This document shows, piece after piece, positions 37,559-47,161 of a stretch of 64,000 nt of DNA. How positions within the stretch are numbered: the first letter of the stretch is position 1; the number at the start of each line of letters is the position of its first letter. The DNA is taken from the NCBI RefSeq assembly GCF_927904885.1, contig NZ_CAKMNW010000052.1, forward strand, positions 1 to 64,000, given 5' to 3'. The notes beneath the pieces were generated by a model. That model did no database searches. It was not told the origin of the DNA and was given only the letters and a program-made list of their open reading frames with translations. The position numbers and the translations under genes were made by a program. This stretch comes from Candidatus Nitrotoga sp. M5. GTDB taxonomy: Bacteria; Pseudomonadota; Gammaproteobacteria; Burkholderiales; Gallionellaceae.

Positions 37559-38419
37559 TCAATTCTTGATTTTTCGACGCTCAGAAACAGCTAATGAACG
37601 TAAGCTTTCCAGCACCTCTTGTAAAACAATGGAATCACTATGTCGTGGAAATACCATATAAGCCGGCAACTGAAATTGCTTACTGTCAGGTACTATAAAT
37701 AGTTGTTTAGTCTGAATTAAAGGTTTTGCTAAGCGTATAGGAAGAAAACATGATCCGCCATTGCTGATGATTAGCTGTGCTCCAAGCCAGCCAATATTGA
37801 CAACCTGGGGAGGGCGTTCCATATTGGGGTAATAGCTATTATGTAGCTCATAAAATGCCGGCCCCCAGTCCACATAGATGTAGTCTTCATTTGGCCAAGG
37901 CTTATCTGGATCGGTGGTCACTAGCACCAGTGTTTCATCAAATAAATGCTCAATTTGAAGGCCAGAACTTTGTTGTGGCGTGTACATCAAGCTTACATCC
38001 AATCTGCCTTCGATCATTCCACGGATTAAATCATCTTCAAAGCCAATTTCGCTACGAATATAAATATCTGGTGATTGAGAACGTAAAGTGCCAACCCATC
38101 GGGGCAGCAATTCTTCCCACAAAGCGATCCTGGCCCCCACAGTAATGCTGGCGCGGAAACGACTAGGCAACTTAATATCATGTCGGGCTTGTTCCAGTGT
38201 TAATAAAAAGGATTTCGCATGACGAAAAAAATGTTGTCCTGAGAGTGTTAATTTTGCACCGGACCGATCACGCACAAATAAAGTAACGCCAAGATAGGTT
38301 TCCAATCTTTGTATGCGTGCGCTGACAGTCGATTGGGTAACATGCAGTCTGTTTGCAGCTTCAACAAAGCTGTTATGGGCGACCACACCCAAAAAAGTTC
38401 TAATTTGATCTATATCCAT
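37559..38419 (-). CDS. LysR-type transcriptional regulator next to dabAB
   Basis: About 286 residues from MDIDQIRTFLGVV, the natural LysR start; the frame extends to 38479. The N-terminal winged helix has FVEAANRLHVTQSTVSARIQ and LETYLGVTLFVRDR. The rest is a periplasmic-binding-protein-like effector domain. It is transcribed away from dabA with about 116 bases between the two starts, the usual arrangement for a LysR protein controlling its neighbour. The intergenic space is AT-rich and contains no clear T-N11-A box that I would mark with confidence. Control of dabAB, possibly in response to CO2 or carbon-fixation metabolites, is inferred from position only. Confidence 0.88.
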   Translation of the reverse strand: MDIDQIRTFLGVVAHNSFVEAANRLHVTQSTVSARIQRLETYLGVTLFVRDRSGAKLTLSGQHFFRHAKSFLLTLEQARHDIKLPSRFRASITVGARIALWEELLPRWVGTLRSQSPDIYIRSEIGFEDDLIRGMIEGRLDVSLMYTPQQSSGLQIEHLFDETLVLVTTDPDKPWPNEDYIYVDWGPAFYELHNSYYPNMERPPQVVNIGWLGAQLIISNGGSCFLPIRLAKPLIQTKQLFIVPDSKQFQLPAYMVFPRHSDSIVLQEVLESLRSLAVSERRKIKN

Positions 38420-38535
38420 AGGGTTGATATCGGATATGCCGATACTAAAGTCCAATTTAAATCGTTTGTCTAATGCCACGCTAATAATTTACATTCGGAG
38501 TTATGCAAATATAAATTGTTTTAGATAGGCAGCCG

Positions 38536-41070
38536 ATGAATTCAAATAATTCTACTTTTAATGAACATGAAGTACTTCATGAGTTAAAGCACTATTTACC
38601 TAGTCAGGCCCCGCTAAAAGATTTTATTCATCACAATACATTACATGCATTCCAGAATTTTAAATTCCATGATGGTATTCATCATGCATCCAAAATATTT
38701 GGTTATTTTGTCTCGCTCCAATTAGAAGATTATAGGTCGCTATACATCTCTAAGCGTATCCGGGAAGATATCCTGAAAAGAATTATTGCTGAGCAAAAAG
38801 GGGCAGAGCATGCACATGAGTGGATGAAAAATGTGCTCAGTAAAAAGTATGACACATCCGTCTCATCAAGAATCGGTTTACTAAGGCTAAATTGGAAAAA
38901 ACAATACCATATAGATCTTGATTTAGCTATTCATCCACTACTATTCAGGATTCTTTGCAGTTATCTCGATCAGGGGATTTCAATATGGGGCTTCCCTGTT
39001 GGACATAAAGGCTTTCTTTCTTCTATTAGAGAAATTGAAGCGAACAGTTTTACAAGCTTTTTTAAAAGAACAAGAGCAAAAAAACTCCTCCTCACGGGCA
39101 ATTGTAAAATTGAAGATTTGTTAAAAATTCTTGTTGGTGACGAATCACTATACAAGCATTATTTATATGATCAGCAATTTGCTCATCAAGGTTGGTCAGG
39201 TATTGTATCTACCATTGAGGATCAACCTCAGTCTTTATTAAATCCAAAAAAAATATCACTTCATGACTTAGTGGTTTTTGAACTCTTACTTGAGATCGAT
39301 ACACTTGATTCTAAATTTGAAAATGATTGGTTGCCAATTGGTAACAATCTCAAAAACAGGCCTCCAGAACTTTTTGAGGAAGTTCCAAAAACTGAATTAG
39401 ATGAGGTCCTTTCAATCTGGCAAGATGCTTTTGAATGGTCTTATTATGACCCAGTCCTTGCCGCTATTCAATTGCAAAAAAAGAAAAAGGAAACAGTTCC
39501 ATTCCACAAAAGTTTCCAAATATTTACATGTATCGATGATAGGGAACTTTCGTTCCGGCGTTACCTTGAAAGAGTTGACCCCGAATGTGAAACTTTTGCA
39601 ACACCTGGGTTCTTTGGAGTTGAGTTTTATTATCAACCCGAGCATGGAAAATCCTATACAAAATGTTGCCCTGCGCCAGTTACACCAAAGTATTTAATCA
39701 AGGAAACAGAAACTAGAAAAAAGAGGAAGAAAGAGGCGTACCTTTCCAAAATATCACATTCTCTTTTTCGAGGTACGCTAATTACTCAAACGTTGGGACT
39801 GCTGTCAGGATTTAAACTCGCACTGAATGTTTTCAGGCCTTCCGCGATGCCTGCTATGTCCTCACCGATTGCACATATGGATAAGCTTTCAAAGCTTACT
39901 ATTGAAAATAAAAGTGTGGACCATAAGGAAAACGATTTACAAGTTGGATTTACAATCGATGAGATGGTTCAACGAGTGGAAGCAATTCTAACCAGTGTTG
40001 GACTTGTAAAAGATTTTGCATCAATTGTATACATTGTTGGACATGGTGCAACCAGTATCAACAATCCTCATTATTGTGCTTATGACTGTGGAGCTTGCGG
40101 AGGGAGGCCAGGTTCAGTTAATGCAAGAGTATTTTGCTTTATGGCTAATCACTCTGAAGTTAGAGCGATGTTGAGTTCAAGAGGGTTAGTAATTCCAATC
40201 GAAACACAGTTTTTAGGTGCTCTTCATGATACTACTCGTGACGAGATCACTTATTTCGATGAGGATTTACTTTCTCCTGTTAATTTGACAAATCACAAAA
40301 AAAACATCCCCGTTTTTACCAAAGCCCTAGATTTAAACTCCAAAGAACGGTCGCGAAGGTTAGTGTCAATTGATACTCATTTGAGCGCCGAGAAGATTCA
40401 TAAGGAAATTCTCAGGAGATCAGTTTCTTTATTCGAGCCTCGACAAGAACTTAACCATTCAACTAACGCATCTTGCTTTGTCGGTAGAAGAGATCTAACA
40501 AAGGACATCTATCTGGATCGGCGGTCATCAATGAGTTCTTACGATTACAGAATAGATCCTGAAGGAAAATATTTGTTGAATGTTATGAAACCTATCGCAC
40601 CAGTTATGGGGGGAATCAGCCTCGAATACTTTTTCTCACGTGTTGACAATTACAGATTGGGTGCAGGAACCAAACTTCCACATAATGTTATGGGGCTTAT
40701 TGGTGTTGCTAACGGCAGTGATGGCGATTTAAGGCCAGGTCTCCCAAGTCAAATGATTGAAGTTCATGATCCGATTCGTCTCCTAGTGATAGTTGAACAT
40801 TTCCCTGAAGTTGTATTGGGAGCCATTAATCAGCAACCCGCAACTTATGAGTTTTATATAAATGAGTGGGTTCGGTTAATTGCAGTAAACCCAGAGACGC
40901 GCGAGCTTTTTTTGTTTAAAGATGGCAGCTTCTCTGTTTACCACCCATTAACTCGAACTCTTGGTTCTATATCAGATGCTATAACTTTAATTGAATCAGT
41001 TAAAGCAGCAGAATCTATTCATATAGTTGAAGCCACAAAAGAGAATTTGCCTGTCTACTTAATGGATTAA
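38536..41070 (+). CDS. dabA: DabA, catalytic subunit of the DAB inorganic-carbon pump
   Basis: DUF2309 (PF10070) protein of 844 residues, a vectorial carbonic-anhydrase-like subunit that hydrates CO2 at the inner membrane using the ion gradient handled by DabB. The four expected zinc-site residues are visible: Cys332 and Asp334 in FTCIDDREL, His503 in YIVGHGATS, and Cys518 in YDCGACGG. Spacing agrees with the characterised Halothiobacillus protein. The N-terminus DFIHHNTLHAFQ is also a family hallmark. The gene is AT-rich and full of Lys, Asn and Ile, unlike alaS or nirB nearby. ATG 38536 has AGG 9 bases upstream. dabB follows after 9 bases. Confidence 0.94.
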   Translation: MNSNNSTFNEHEVLHELKHYLPSQAPLKDFIHHNTLHAFQNFKFHDGIHHASKIFGYFVSLQLEDYRSLYISKRIREDILKRIIAEQKGAEHAHEWMKNVLSKKYDTSVSSRIGLLRLNWKKQYHIDLDLAIHPLLFRILCSYLDQGISIWGFPVGHKGFLSSIREIEANSFTSFFKRTRAKKLLLTGNCKIEDLLKILVGDESLYKHYLYDQQFAHQGWSGIVSTIEDQPQSLLNPKKISLHDLVVFELLLEIDTLDSKFENDWLPIGNNLKNRPPELFEEVPKTELDEVLSIWQDAFEWSYYDPVLAAIQLQKKKKETVPFHKSFQIFTCIDDRELSFRRYLERVDPECETFATPGFFGVEFYYQPEHGKSYTKCCPAPVTPKYLIKETETRKKRKKEAYLSKISHSLFRGTLITQTLGLLSGFKLALNVFRPSAMPAMSSPIAHMDKLSKLTIENKSVDHKENDLQVGFTIDEMVQRVEAILTSVGLVKDFASIVYIVGHGATSINNPHYCAYDCGACGGRPGSVNARVFCFMANHSEVRAMLSSRGLVIPIETQFLGALHDTTRDEITYFDEDLLSPVNLTNHKKNIPVFTKALDLNSKERSRRLVSIDTHLSAEKIHKEILRRSVSLFEPRQELNHSTNASCFVGRRDLTKDIYLDRRSSMSSYDYRIDPEGKYLLNVMKPIAPVMGGISLEYFFSRVDNYRLGAGTKLPHNVMGLIGVANGSDGDLRPGLPSQMIEVHDPIRLLVIVEHFPEVVLGAINQQPATYEFYINEWVRLIAVNPETRELFLFKDGSFSVYHPLTRTLGSISDAITLIESVKAAESIHIVEATKENLPVYLMD

Positions 41071-41079
41071 GGTTTTCAA

Positions 41080-42960
41080 ATGACTTTGCTACTCACATCA
41101 ATGCTTCAATTTTTTATATTCATACCATTTTTGGGATTTGTTTTTAGTCTGTTTATCCCAGCTAAAATGGAAAATGCGGTCTCGCGGATTGTTTTTCTTA
41201 CTGTGGGCTTACATTTAGTACTTTCTTGGGTATTCCTGATTGTATGGCTACTTAATAATCAACCAACACTTGAGAGAAGTGAAATTACACTTTTTAAAAC
41301 AAAGGATTATCAATTTCTAATTTCTTTCTATTTTGATAAGATCAGTGCCGTTTACTTATTTGTTGGATCTGCTCTCACATTCCTGGTGACACAATACTGT
41401 CGTTGGTATCTTCATCGCGAAGATGGTTACAAGCGTTTTTTCAACGTCATTCTATTCTTTTATATTGGCTATAACTTAATAGTATTTTCGGGAAATTTTG
41501 AAACCCTTTTTGTTGGCTGGGAGATACTCGGTTTTTCTTCATTCTTATTGATTAGCTTTTACAGAGATAGGTACTTGCCTGTAAAAAATGCGCTCAAGGT
41601 ATTTACAGTGTTTCGTATTGCCGATATGAGTTTACTCATTGCTATGTGGATGAGTCATGCTTTGTGGCATAAAAATATTAATTTTTCAGAGTTCGCTGAT
41701 ACACAACTTATTATCGAACATCTCGAATCCCATCCTGTACTTGGAATTTTAATATCCCTGATGATATTACTTGCTGCCGCAGTAAAATCAGGCCAATTTC
41801 CTTTTTCTTCCTGGGTTCCAAGAGCAATGGAAGGTCCTACTCCGTCCAGCGCAATTTTTTACGGATCGCTCTCAGTGCATTTAGGTGTATTTCTATTATT
41901 ACGAACATTTCCTTTTTGGGAGCACCTTACTTCAATAGTAATAACTGTAGTAATTTTAGGTTTAACTACCAGTATTGTTGCCACAGGAATTGCTCGAGTC
42001 CAATCATCCGTTAAAACGCAAATTGCTTATTCCTCGATTGCTCAAATCGGACTAATTTTTATTGAAATTGCTTTAGGTTTTCACACTCTTGCATTGATTC
42101 ATTTTGCCGGGAACGCTTTTTTAAGGACCTATCAGCTGTTAGTTTCGCCTTCGGTAGTCAGCTATATGATTCGCGAGCAATTTTATAATTTTATTCCGCG
42201 ACACTATATTGATAAAAAGTCAGTTTTCAAAAAACTTGACTATTCAATGTATTTGCTTTGTCTCAAAGAATTCAATCTGGATAGCTTCGTATATCGATTC
42301 TTTTGGAATCCTTTGAAGTGGGTTGGCAGAAAGTTAAATTTTTTCTCAGGAATTGAAATTGCAATTTTCTTTATTGCAACATATCTCATTGGTCTAATCT
42401 GCTTATTCAATGCAGAGCTAATACCAAAAGAAATATACGAACAGCTACCTGAACTTTTTGCATTGATTGGTTTGCTGATGGTGCTCAAAGCATTTACAGA
42501 AAGAAAAAGTGCTCTGCTAAGTTTGGGCTTGGTAATTACCATGCATTTGTATCGGTCTCTCGCCATATCGTTGAATGGCGCAATTAACACCAATGAAATT
42601 ATTCTGTATTTAAGCGGTGTAATTCTTTCAGGCGCTGTAGGCTACGTTTGTCTGAATGAACTCAAATCTCGCGAACACAACATCACGTTAGGTCAGTTCC
42701 TGGGTCACTCTCACGAGTATCCGAAATTGTCTTTTATTTTTTTATTAGCTTGTTTAGGCCTCATGGCATTCCCAATGACTCCAACATTTATTGGAGTAGA
42801 ACTAATATTTTCTCATATCCATGAAGAGCAGGCTGGCCTGGTATTTTTCGCTGCCTTGAGTTACGTCGTAACGGGACTTGCATTGATCAGGATATACGCT
42901 CGTATTTTTCTAGGGCCTCATATAAAAACTTATCATGCTCATCCGAACAGGTCTACTTGA
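41080..42960 (+). CDS. dabB: DabB, membrane subunit of the DAB pump (NuoL/MrpA-like)
   Basis: 626 residues, strongly hydrophobic, of the complex-I ND5/NuoL-like antiporter family. Key elements are FETLFVGWEILGFSSFLLI and AAVKSGQFPFSSWVPRAMEG with the conserved Lys and Pro, then PTPSSAIFYGSLSVHLGVFL. It should conduct protons or sodium to drive CO2 hydration by DabA. It lies 9 bases downstream of dabA with AAGG 6 bases before its ATG. At 626 residues it is somewhat longer than many DabB proteins. Charged cytoplasmic stretches near 380-420 separate the two halves. Confidence 0.9.
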   Translation: MTLLLTSMLQFFIFIPFLGFVFSLFIPAKMENAVSRIVFLTVGLHLVLSWVFLIVWLLNNQPTLERSEITLFKTKDYQFLISFYFDKISAVYLFVGSALTFLVTQYCRWYLHREDGYKRFFNVILFFYIGYNLIVFSGNFETLFVGWEILGFSSFLLISFYRDRYLPVKNALKVFTVFRIADMSLLIAMWMSHALWHKNINFSEFADTQLIIEHLESHPVLGILISLMILLAAAVKSGQFPFSSWVPRAMEGPTPSSAIFYGSLSVHLGVFLLLRTFPFWEHLTSIVITVVILGLTTSIVATGIARVQSSVKTQIAYSSIAQIGLIFIEIALGFHTLALIHFAGNAFLRTYQLLVSPSVVSYMIREQFYNFIPRHYIDKKSVFKKLDYSMYLLCLKEFNLDSFVYRFFWNPLKWVGRKLNFFSGIEIAIFFIATYLIGLICLFNAELIPKEIYEQLPELFALIGLLMVLKAFTERKSALLSLGLVITMHLYRSLAISLNGAINTNEIILYLSGVILSGAVGYVCLNELKSREHNITLGQFLGHSHEYPKLSFIFLLACLGLMAFPMTPTFIGVELIFSHIHEEQAGLVFFAALSYVVTGLALIRIYARIFLGPHIKTYHAHPNRST

Positions 42961-43428
42961 TTAAAATATATTTTAAAATCAATAATATATAATATAAATT
43001 GATGGCCTTGTAAATATTAAAAAAATGCGCTCAATCAAGTTCAATCGAAACTGTGGAGGACATGACAATAATAAAAGTACCGATTGATATTGCTAATTCA
43101 TGAAGACAAGTTTTGTCTGCATTGGTTAAACAGTTCGATCGTTCTCGATGAGTCAAATATCGGAATGTAGGGCAGCAAGTACAGGAAAAAGTTCCTGAAA
43201 AAATATTCGACAAGGCAAGTATTTTCAAACACAAGAATGTGCTACTGGATACAGACACGGCACTTCAGATTTTTTAAGCAAAGAGGCCAGCACATTATGC
43301 TGAACGATAAACCGCCGGATAAACTTTATACCAACGATGTGCCTACACTTTAAAACTAAAGTTAAAGCAGGCCATAAAGTCACTATAAAGCCGGAAATTT
43401 CTACCTAACAACTAGGAGCAACATAATT
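42961..43428. other. Intergenic region with a possible decayed reading frame
   Basis: 468 bases. On the plus strand from 43061 a frame gives MTIIKVPIDIANS, then after two stops EKVPEKIFDKASIFKHKN and LLDTDTALQIF, which looks more protein-like than random but matches nothing I know. No terminator after dabB was found. The end of the stretch carries the ribosome site AGGAG for the SulP gene. Confidence 0.35.
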
Positions 43429-45588
43429 ATGAGTTCCATTCAATCATCTCTTCCCAAAGAGGGTCTAGCCGGACTAAAAGAAAACTTCCGATTTGATTTT
43501 ATATCAGGGTTTCTTGTGTTTATGCTCGCGTTACCTCTCAGTTTAGGCATTGCAAAAGCAAGTGGATTTCCATCTGCAATGGGTGTTCTCACAGCCATGA
43601 TTGGAGGTATGTTTGTCAGTTTTTTTGCCGGCTCACGGCTTACCATTAAAGGTCCTGCTGCTGGCTTAATAACAATCTGTGCGGGGTGCGTAGCAGAATT
43701 TGGAGGCGGCCCGGAAGGGTGGCATTTAGCGCTGGGTGCCATTGTAGTCGCTTCATGGATTCAAATCATTTTAGGTTTCATGAAAGCCGGTTCACTGAGT
43801 GATTTTTTTCCACATTCTGCGGTACATGGAATGTTGGCTGCCATTGGAATAATCATCTTTGCTAAACAAATCCCTATCTTGCTGGGCATTGACCCATCCA
43901 CATTAAAAGGACTAAGTCCAATTGGACTTTTGGAACGAATTCCCGATTTTGTAATGAATGCTAATCAACCGGTTGCAATAATTGGAATTATCAGTCTAAT
44001 CGTTTTATTTGGTATGCCGAAAATAAAAAACAGTTTCTTGCAAAAAATTCCAGCACCGATGGTTGTGCTTTTAATAGCAGTTCCAGCGGCTGTTATGATG
44101 AATTTCAACACAACGCAACCGGCTTATGCCCTTGTTCATATCGGCGATTTCTGGGATTCAATAGGCTTTAACGCCGATTTCTCTGGAATAACGAGTTTTG
44201 TATTCTGGAAATATGTATTCATGTTCCTTGTCGTTGGTAGCTTGGAATCGTTACTCACCGTAAAAGCGGTTGACGGGTTGGATCCATGGAAGCGTCAATC
44301 AGACTACAACAAAGACTTGGCAGCCGTCGGAGCAGGTAACGCAGTTTCGGGATTATTGGGAGGACTTCCGATGATATCTGAAGTTGCTCGTAGTTCAGCC
44401 AACGTACGCTTTGGTGGGCGTACAGTTTGGGCCAATTTCTTTCATGGCTTCTTCTTGTTGGTTGCCATGCTACTAATGATTCCCGTGATTGAAATGATTC
44501 CCAATACCGCGCTAGCAGCTATGTTGATATTTGTTGGCTACGTGCTAGCTGCACCTTCGTTATTTTACAAAACCTACAAAATTGGTAGTGAACAATTAGT
44601 GATTTTTGTAATAACCATTGCCGCAACTATAACTACCGATTTACTGATAGGGGTCGCCTCAGGCATCGTAACCAAATTTATATTCCATATTATAAATGGG
44701 GCTACGCTGCGTAGCATGTTCAAAGCTCGTTATACATTAATAAAAGATGAAGATGAGTACAGCTTTACTGTTCAGGGTGATGCGATATTCTCCAACTTGA
44801 TGAGCTTTAAAAATGCATTTAAAGAATTTGATGCTGGAAAAAAAGTGAGGCTGGATTTTTCCAAAGTTAAACTCATTGACCATTCTTTCATGGAATTCCT
44901 GAAACACTTTGAAGATGAATATACTCGCGCTGGTGGAGTAGTAATCGTCAAAGGTTTCGATCGATTCCAGACTTTTTCCAATCATCCACTGGCTGGAAGA
45001 AAAATAAGCAAACAGTATTTCCCCCTTGAAGAGGAACCTGCTCCAGCAAAGGGTGAGTTAGTTGTAAATGGTTTCGGGTGGGTTCAGCTGACAATTCTGC
45101 TTGGAATGTTATGCGCTCTACCGCTCTTGATTGTTGGAATGGGCAAGACCGAACAGGTTCAAAATGCTGTCCAGCAGGATCCTGCTATTCCGCTCGAGCA
45201 AGTGGCGCATGTTGAATTGCTATTACTGGAAAACCGGCTTGCCATCGCGACTGCTCTGGTAACACCGACGCCAGAGATAATTAGTCACAATACCGCTCAG
45301 ATAGTTGCGAACATTGAGGATATTGAAAATACGTGGGAGGCCTACTTGACTAACCAGCTTTCACCCGCTGAAAAGGAGTTAGCAGCGAGGTTTGCCTCAA
45401 ATCGTAATAGATTTATCAATGAAGGCCTGAAGCCAGTCATATTAGCTTTACGCGAGCATGATGTTAATGAAGCGAACCGTATTGTTGTGCGAAAGCTCCG
45501 CCCCCTCTTTCAGCCTGTTGGAAAAGATATACATGCACTCGTTAAGCTACAACAGAAAGATTTTTTGGCTTTTCAAAATAAAAAATAG
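43429..45588 (+). CDS. SulP-family anion transporter with STAS and a C-terminal four-helix sensor-like domain
   Basis: 719 residues. Residues about 20-425 are the SulP transporter with KENFRFDFISGFLVFMLALP, the half-helix pattern LTIKGPAAGLITICAG and VVGSLESLLTVKAVDGLD. About 445-530 is a STAS domain (VRLDFSKVKLIDHSFMEFL). An extra membrane segment at about 551-574 (WVQLTILLGMLCALPLLIVG) follows. Residues 575-716 form a helical bundle with ENTWEAYLTNQLSPAEKELA-like, NRFINEGLKPVILALREHD and LVKLQQKDFLA segments, which resembles the four-helix ligand-binding domain of Tar-type chemoreceptors. SulP proteins carry sulfate, bicarbonate or other anions; proximity to dabAB suggests bicarbonate. Ribosome site AGGAG is 10 bases upstream. 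The efflux operon begins shortly after its stop. Confidence 0.85.
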   Translation: MSSIQSSLPKEGLAGLKENFRFDFISGFLVFMLALPLSLGIAKASGFPSAMGVLTAMIGGMFVSFFAGSRLTIKGPAAGLITICAGCVAEFGGGPEGWHLALGAIVVASWIQIILGFMKAGSLSDFFPHSAVHGMLAAIGIIIFAKQIPILLGIDPSTLKGLSPIGLLERIPDFVMNANQPVAIIGIISLIVLFGMPKIKNSFLQKIPAPMVVLLIAVPAAVMMNFNTTQPAYALVHIGDFWDSIGFNADFSGITSFVFWKYVFMFLVVGSLESLLTVKAVDGLDPWKRQSDYNKDLAAVGAGNAVSGLLGGLPMISEVARSSANVRFGGRTVWANFFHGFFLLVAMLLMIPVIEMIPNTALAAMLIFVGYVLAAPSLFYKTYKIGSEQLVIFVITIAATITTDLLIGVASGIVTKFIFHIINGATLRSMFKARYTLIKDEDEYSFTVQGDAIFSNLMSFKNAFKEFDAGKKVRLDFSKVKLIDHSFMEFLKHFEDEYTRAGGVVIVKGFDRFQTFSNHPLAGRKISKQYFPLEEEPAPAKGELVVNGFGWVQLTILLGMLCALPLLIVGMGKTEQVQNAVQQDPAIPLEQVAHVELLLLENRLAIATALVTPTPEIISHNTAQIVANIEDIENTWEAYLTNQLSPAEKELAARFASNRNRFINEGLKPVILALREHDVNEANRIVVRKLRPLFQPVGKDIHALVKLQQKDFLAFQNKK

Positions 45589-45647
45589 ACTTGGCCATAT
45601 GCCTTGAACAAAATACTTCGCTGCATGACAACCCGAAAGGTAAAAAA

Positions 45648-46739
45648 ATGAACACTAAATTATTTTTAGCCCCAGGCCTGATTGCCACCCTTTTAATGAA
45701 TGGATGTAGCCACACTGAAACCGAGACACATCATAAAATTCCAAAATATTCAGCAACTACACCGTTTCGTGAAGACACTTTCGTCATGAAAGACTATGTC
45801 TGTCAGATTCATGCTATCAGGCATATTGAAGTCCGCTCTTTAGAAAAGGGCTACTTACAGGATGTTTTTGTGGATGAAGGGCAATTGATAAAAAAGGGAC
45901 AGCCCATGTTCAAAATCATGCCCAATATTTATGAGGCAGAACTTCTAAAAGCGAAAGCGGAAGCGCAAAATGTGAACATCGAATACCTTAATACCCAAGG
46001 CTTGGCGGATAAAAATATCGTATCGGTCAATGAATTGGCTTTGTCAAAAGCAAAATTAGATAAGGCTCTTGCGGAAGTGAAAATGGCAGAAACCCGCTTG
46101 AGTTTCACTGATATCAATGCACCTTTTGAAGGGATTATGGATCATTTCAGTGCCCGAGTCGGCAGCCTTCTAGATGAAGGTGCGTTGTTGACGACACTGT
46201 CTGACGTCAGCCAATTATGGGTCTATTTCAACGTCCCAGAAGCAGAATACCTAGATTTTAAAACGAAAAAAAACGACAAAGTTGGTGAAATCGTAGAACT
46301 GAAAATGGCAAACGGCGAGATTTTCAATCAAACTGGTGTCATTGAGACAATTGTAGGTGATTTTGATAATACCTCCGGGAATATTCAATTCCGTGCCTTG
46401 TTCGATAATCCGGACAAAGTTCTCAGGCATGGTGAGACAGGAACAATCCTCATGGCCAAGCCTTACCCTAATGCCATGCTCATCCCCCAAAAGGCGTCGT
46501 TCGAAATTATGGATAAAACCTATGTCTACGTTGTAAACAAAGAAGAAAAAATTGAGCAAAGGCTTATCGATATAGATGCCGAATTGCCACAAATGTATAT
46601 TATTAAAAACGGTCTGAATGACGGTGACAGGATTTTGCTCGAGGGTATACGCAAAGTACGCCCCGGAGAGAAGGTGATGATCAATTTAAAGCAACCCCAA
46701 AAGGTTCGCTCAGATTTGATGAAAATGTTTACCGAATAA
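45648..46739 (+). CDS. RND efflux periplasmic adaptor lipoprotein (MFP)
   Basis: About 363 residues. A lipoprotein signal ends at LLMNGC (Cys20). The adaptor has the barrel-sandwich halves (RSLEKGYLQDVFVDEGQLIK and INAPFEGIMDHFSARVGSLL), a short helical hairpin between them, and the beta-barrel and membrane-proximal parts. It bridges the inner-membrane pump and the outer-membrane channel. The frame reaches 45591, but MNTKLFLAPG at 45648 has AAAGG 7 bases upstream and gives the lipoprotein signal. The last 150 bases of this gene are duplicated, in decayed form, at 46995-47155. Confidence 0.88.
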   Translation: MNTKLFLAPGLIATLLMNGCSHTETETHHKIPKYSATTPFREDTFVMKDYVCQIHAIRHIEVRSLEKGYLQDVFVDEGQLIKKGQPMFKIMPNIYEAELLKAKAEAQNVNIEYLNTQGLADKNIVSVNELALSKAKLDKALAEVKMAETRLSFTDINAPFEGIMDHFSARVGSLLDEGALLTTLSDVSQLWVYFNVPEAEYLDFKTKKNDKVGEIVELKMANGEIFNQTGVIETIVGDFDNTSGNIQFRALFDNPDKVLRHGETGTILMAKPYPNAMLIPQKASFEIMDKTYVYVVNKEEKIEQRLIDIDAELPQMYIIKNGLNDGDRILLEGIRKVRPGEKVMINLKQPQKVRSDLMKMFTE

Positions 46740-46760
46740 TCTTTTATTCAGGGGTAAATC

Positions 46761-46991
46761 ATGTTTAAAATTTTCCTCAAAAGACCTGTGGTGGTGATCG
46801 CGTTATCGCTGATGTTCCTGTTTATGGGGATTTTGGCGATGAAAACATTGCCCATTTCCCAGTTTCCAGATATCGCGCCACCGCGGGTTGCGATTTCAAT
46901 ATCGTTTCCCGGTTCCAGCGCCGATGTGCTGGTGAAATTAGTCCCTGATTATCTTAGAACGCGCTGTCAATGGCGCGCCCGGCATGAATAG
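46761..46991 (+). pseudogene. Truncated 5' copy of the RND pump gene
   Basis: 76 codons that match the start of the full pump gene at 47162 (MFKIFLKRPVVVIALSLMFL against MFNIFLKRPVMAIVLSLMFL). Near 46938 one extra base (AAATTAGTCCCTG against AAATCATCCCTG) shifts the frame, which ends at TAG 46989-46991. The copies are exactly 401 bases apart. It keeps a ribosome site, so a short membrane-inserted peptide could still be made, but it is not a working pump. Confidence 0.85.
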
Positions 46992-46994
46992 TTC

Positions 46995-47155
46995 AACAGT
47001 TTAGTGTTAAAGATGGCCTGAATAACAGTGACAGGGTTTTGCTCGACGGGATTCGTCAAGCTGTCATGGTGACAAGGTAAATTTCCATTTAAGGCCACCC
47101 GAAAAAGTTTGCCCAGAGTTGGAATTGTATACATTGTGACCGTTTAGTTAAGGGG
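46995..47155 (+). pseudogene. Decayed duplicate of the adaptor gene 3' end
   Basis: GGCCTGAATAACAGTGACAG and TTTTGCTCGACGGGATTCG correspond to positions 46614 onward of the adaptor gene (CTGAATGACGGTGACAGG, TTTTGCTCGAGGGTATACG). The distance from this block to the following pump ATG is the same in both copies, about 144 bases. It forms the right half of the tandem duplication whose left half is the intact adaptor end plus the truncated pump start. Confidence 0.75.
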
Positions 47156-47161
47156 TAAATC

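Noticed and set aside
46761..46991. Considered as an independent small RND-associated gene
   Set aside because: Near identity to the first 70 codons of the pump 401 bases downstream and a one-base frameshift show that it is a truncated duplicate.
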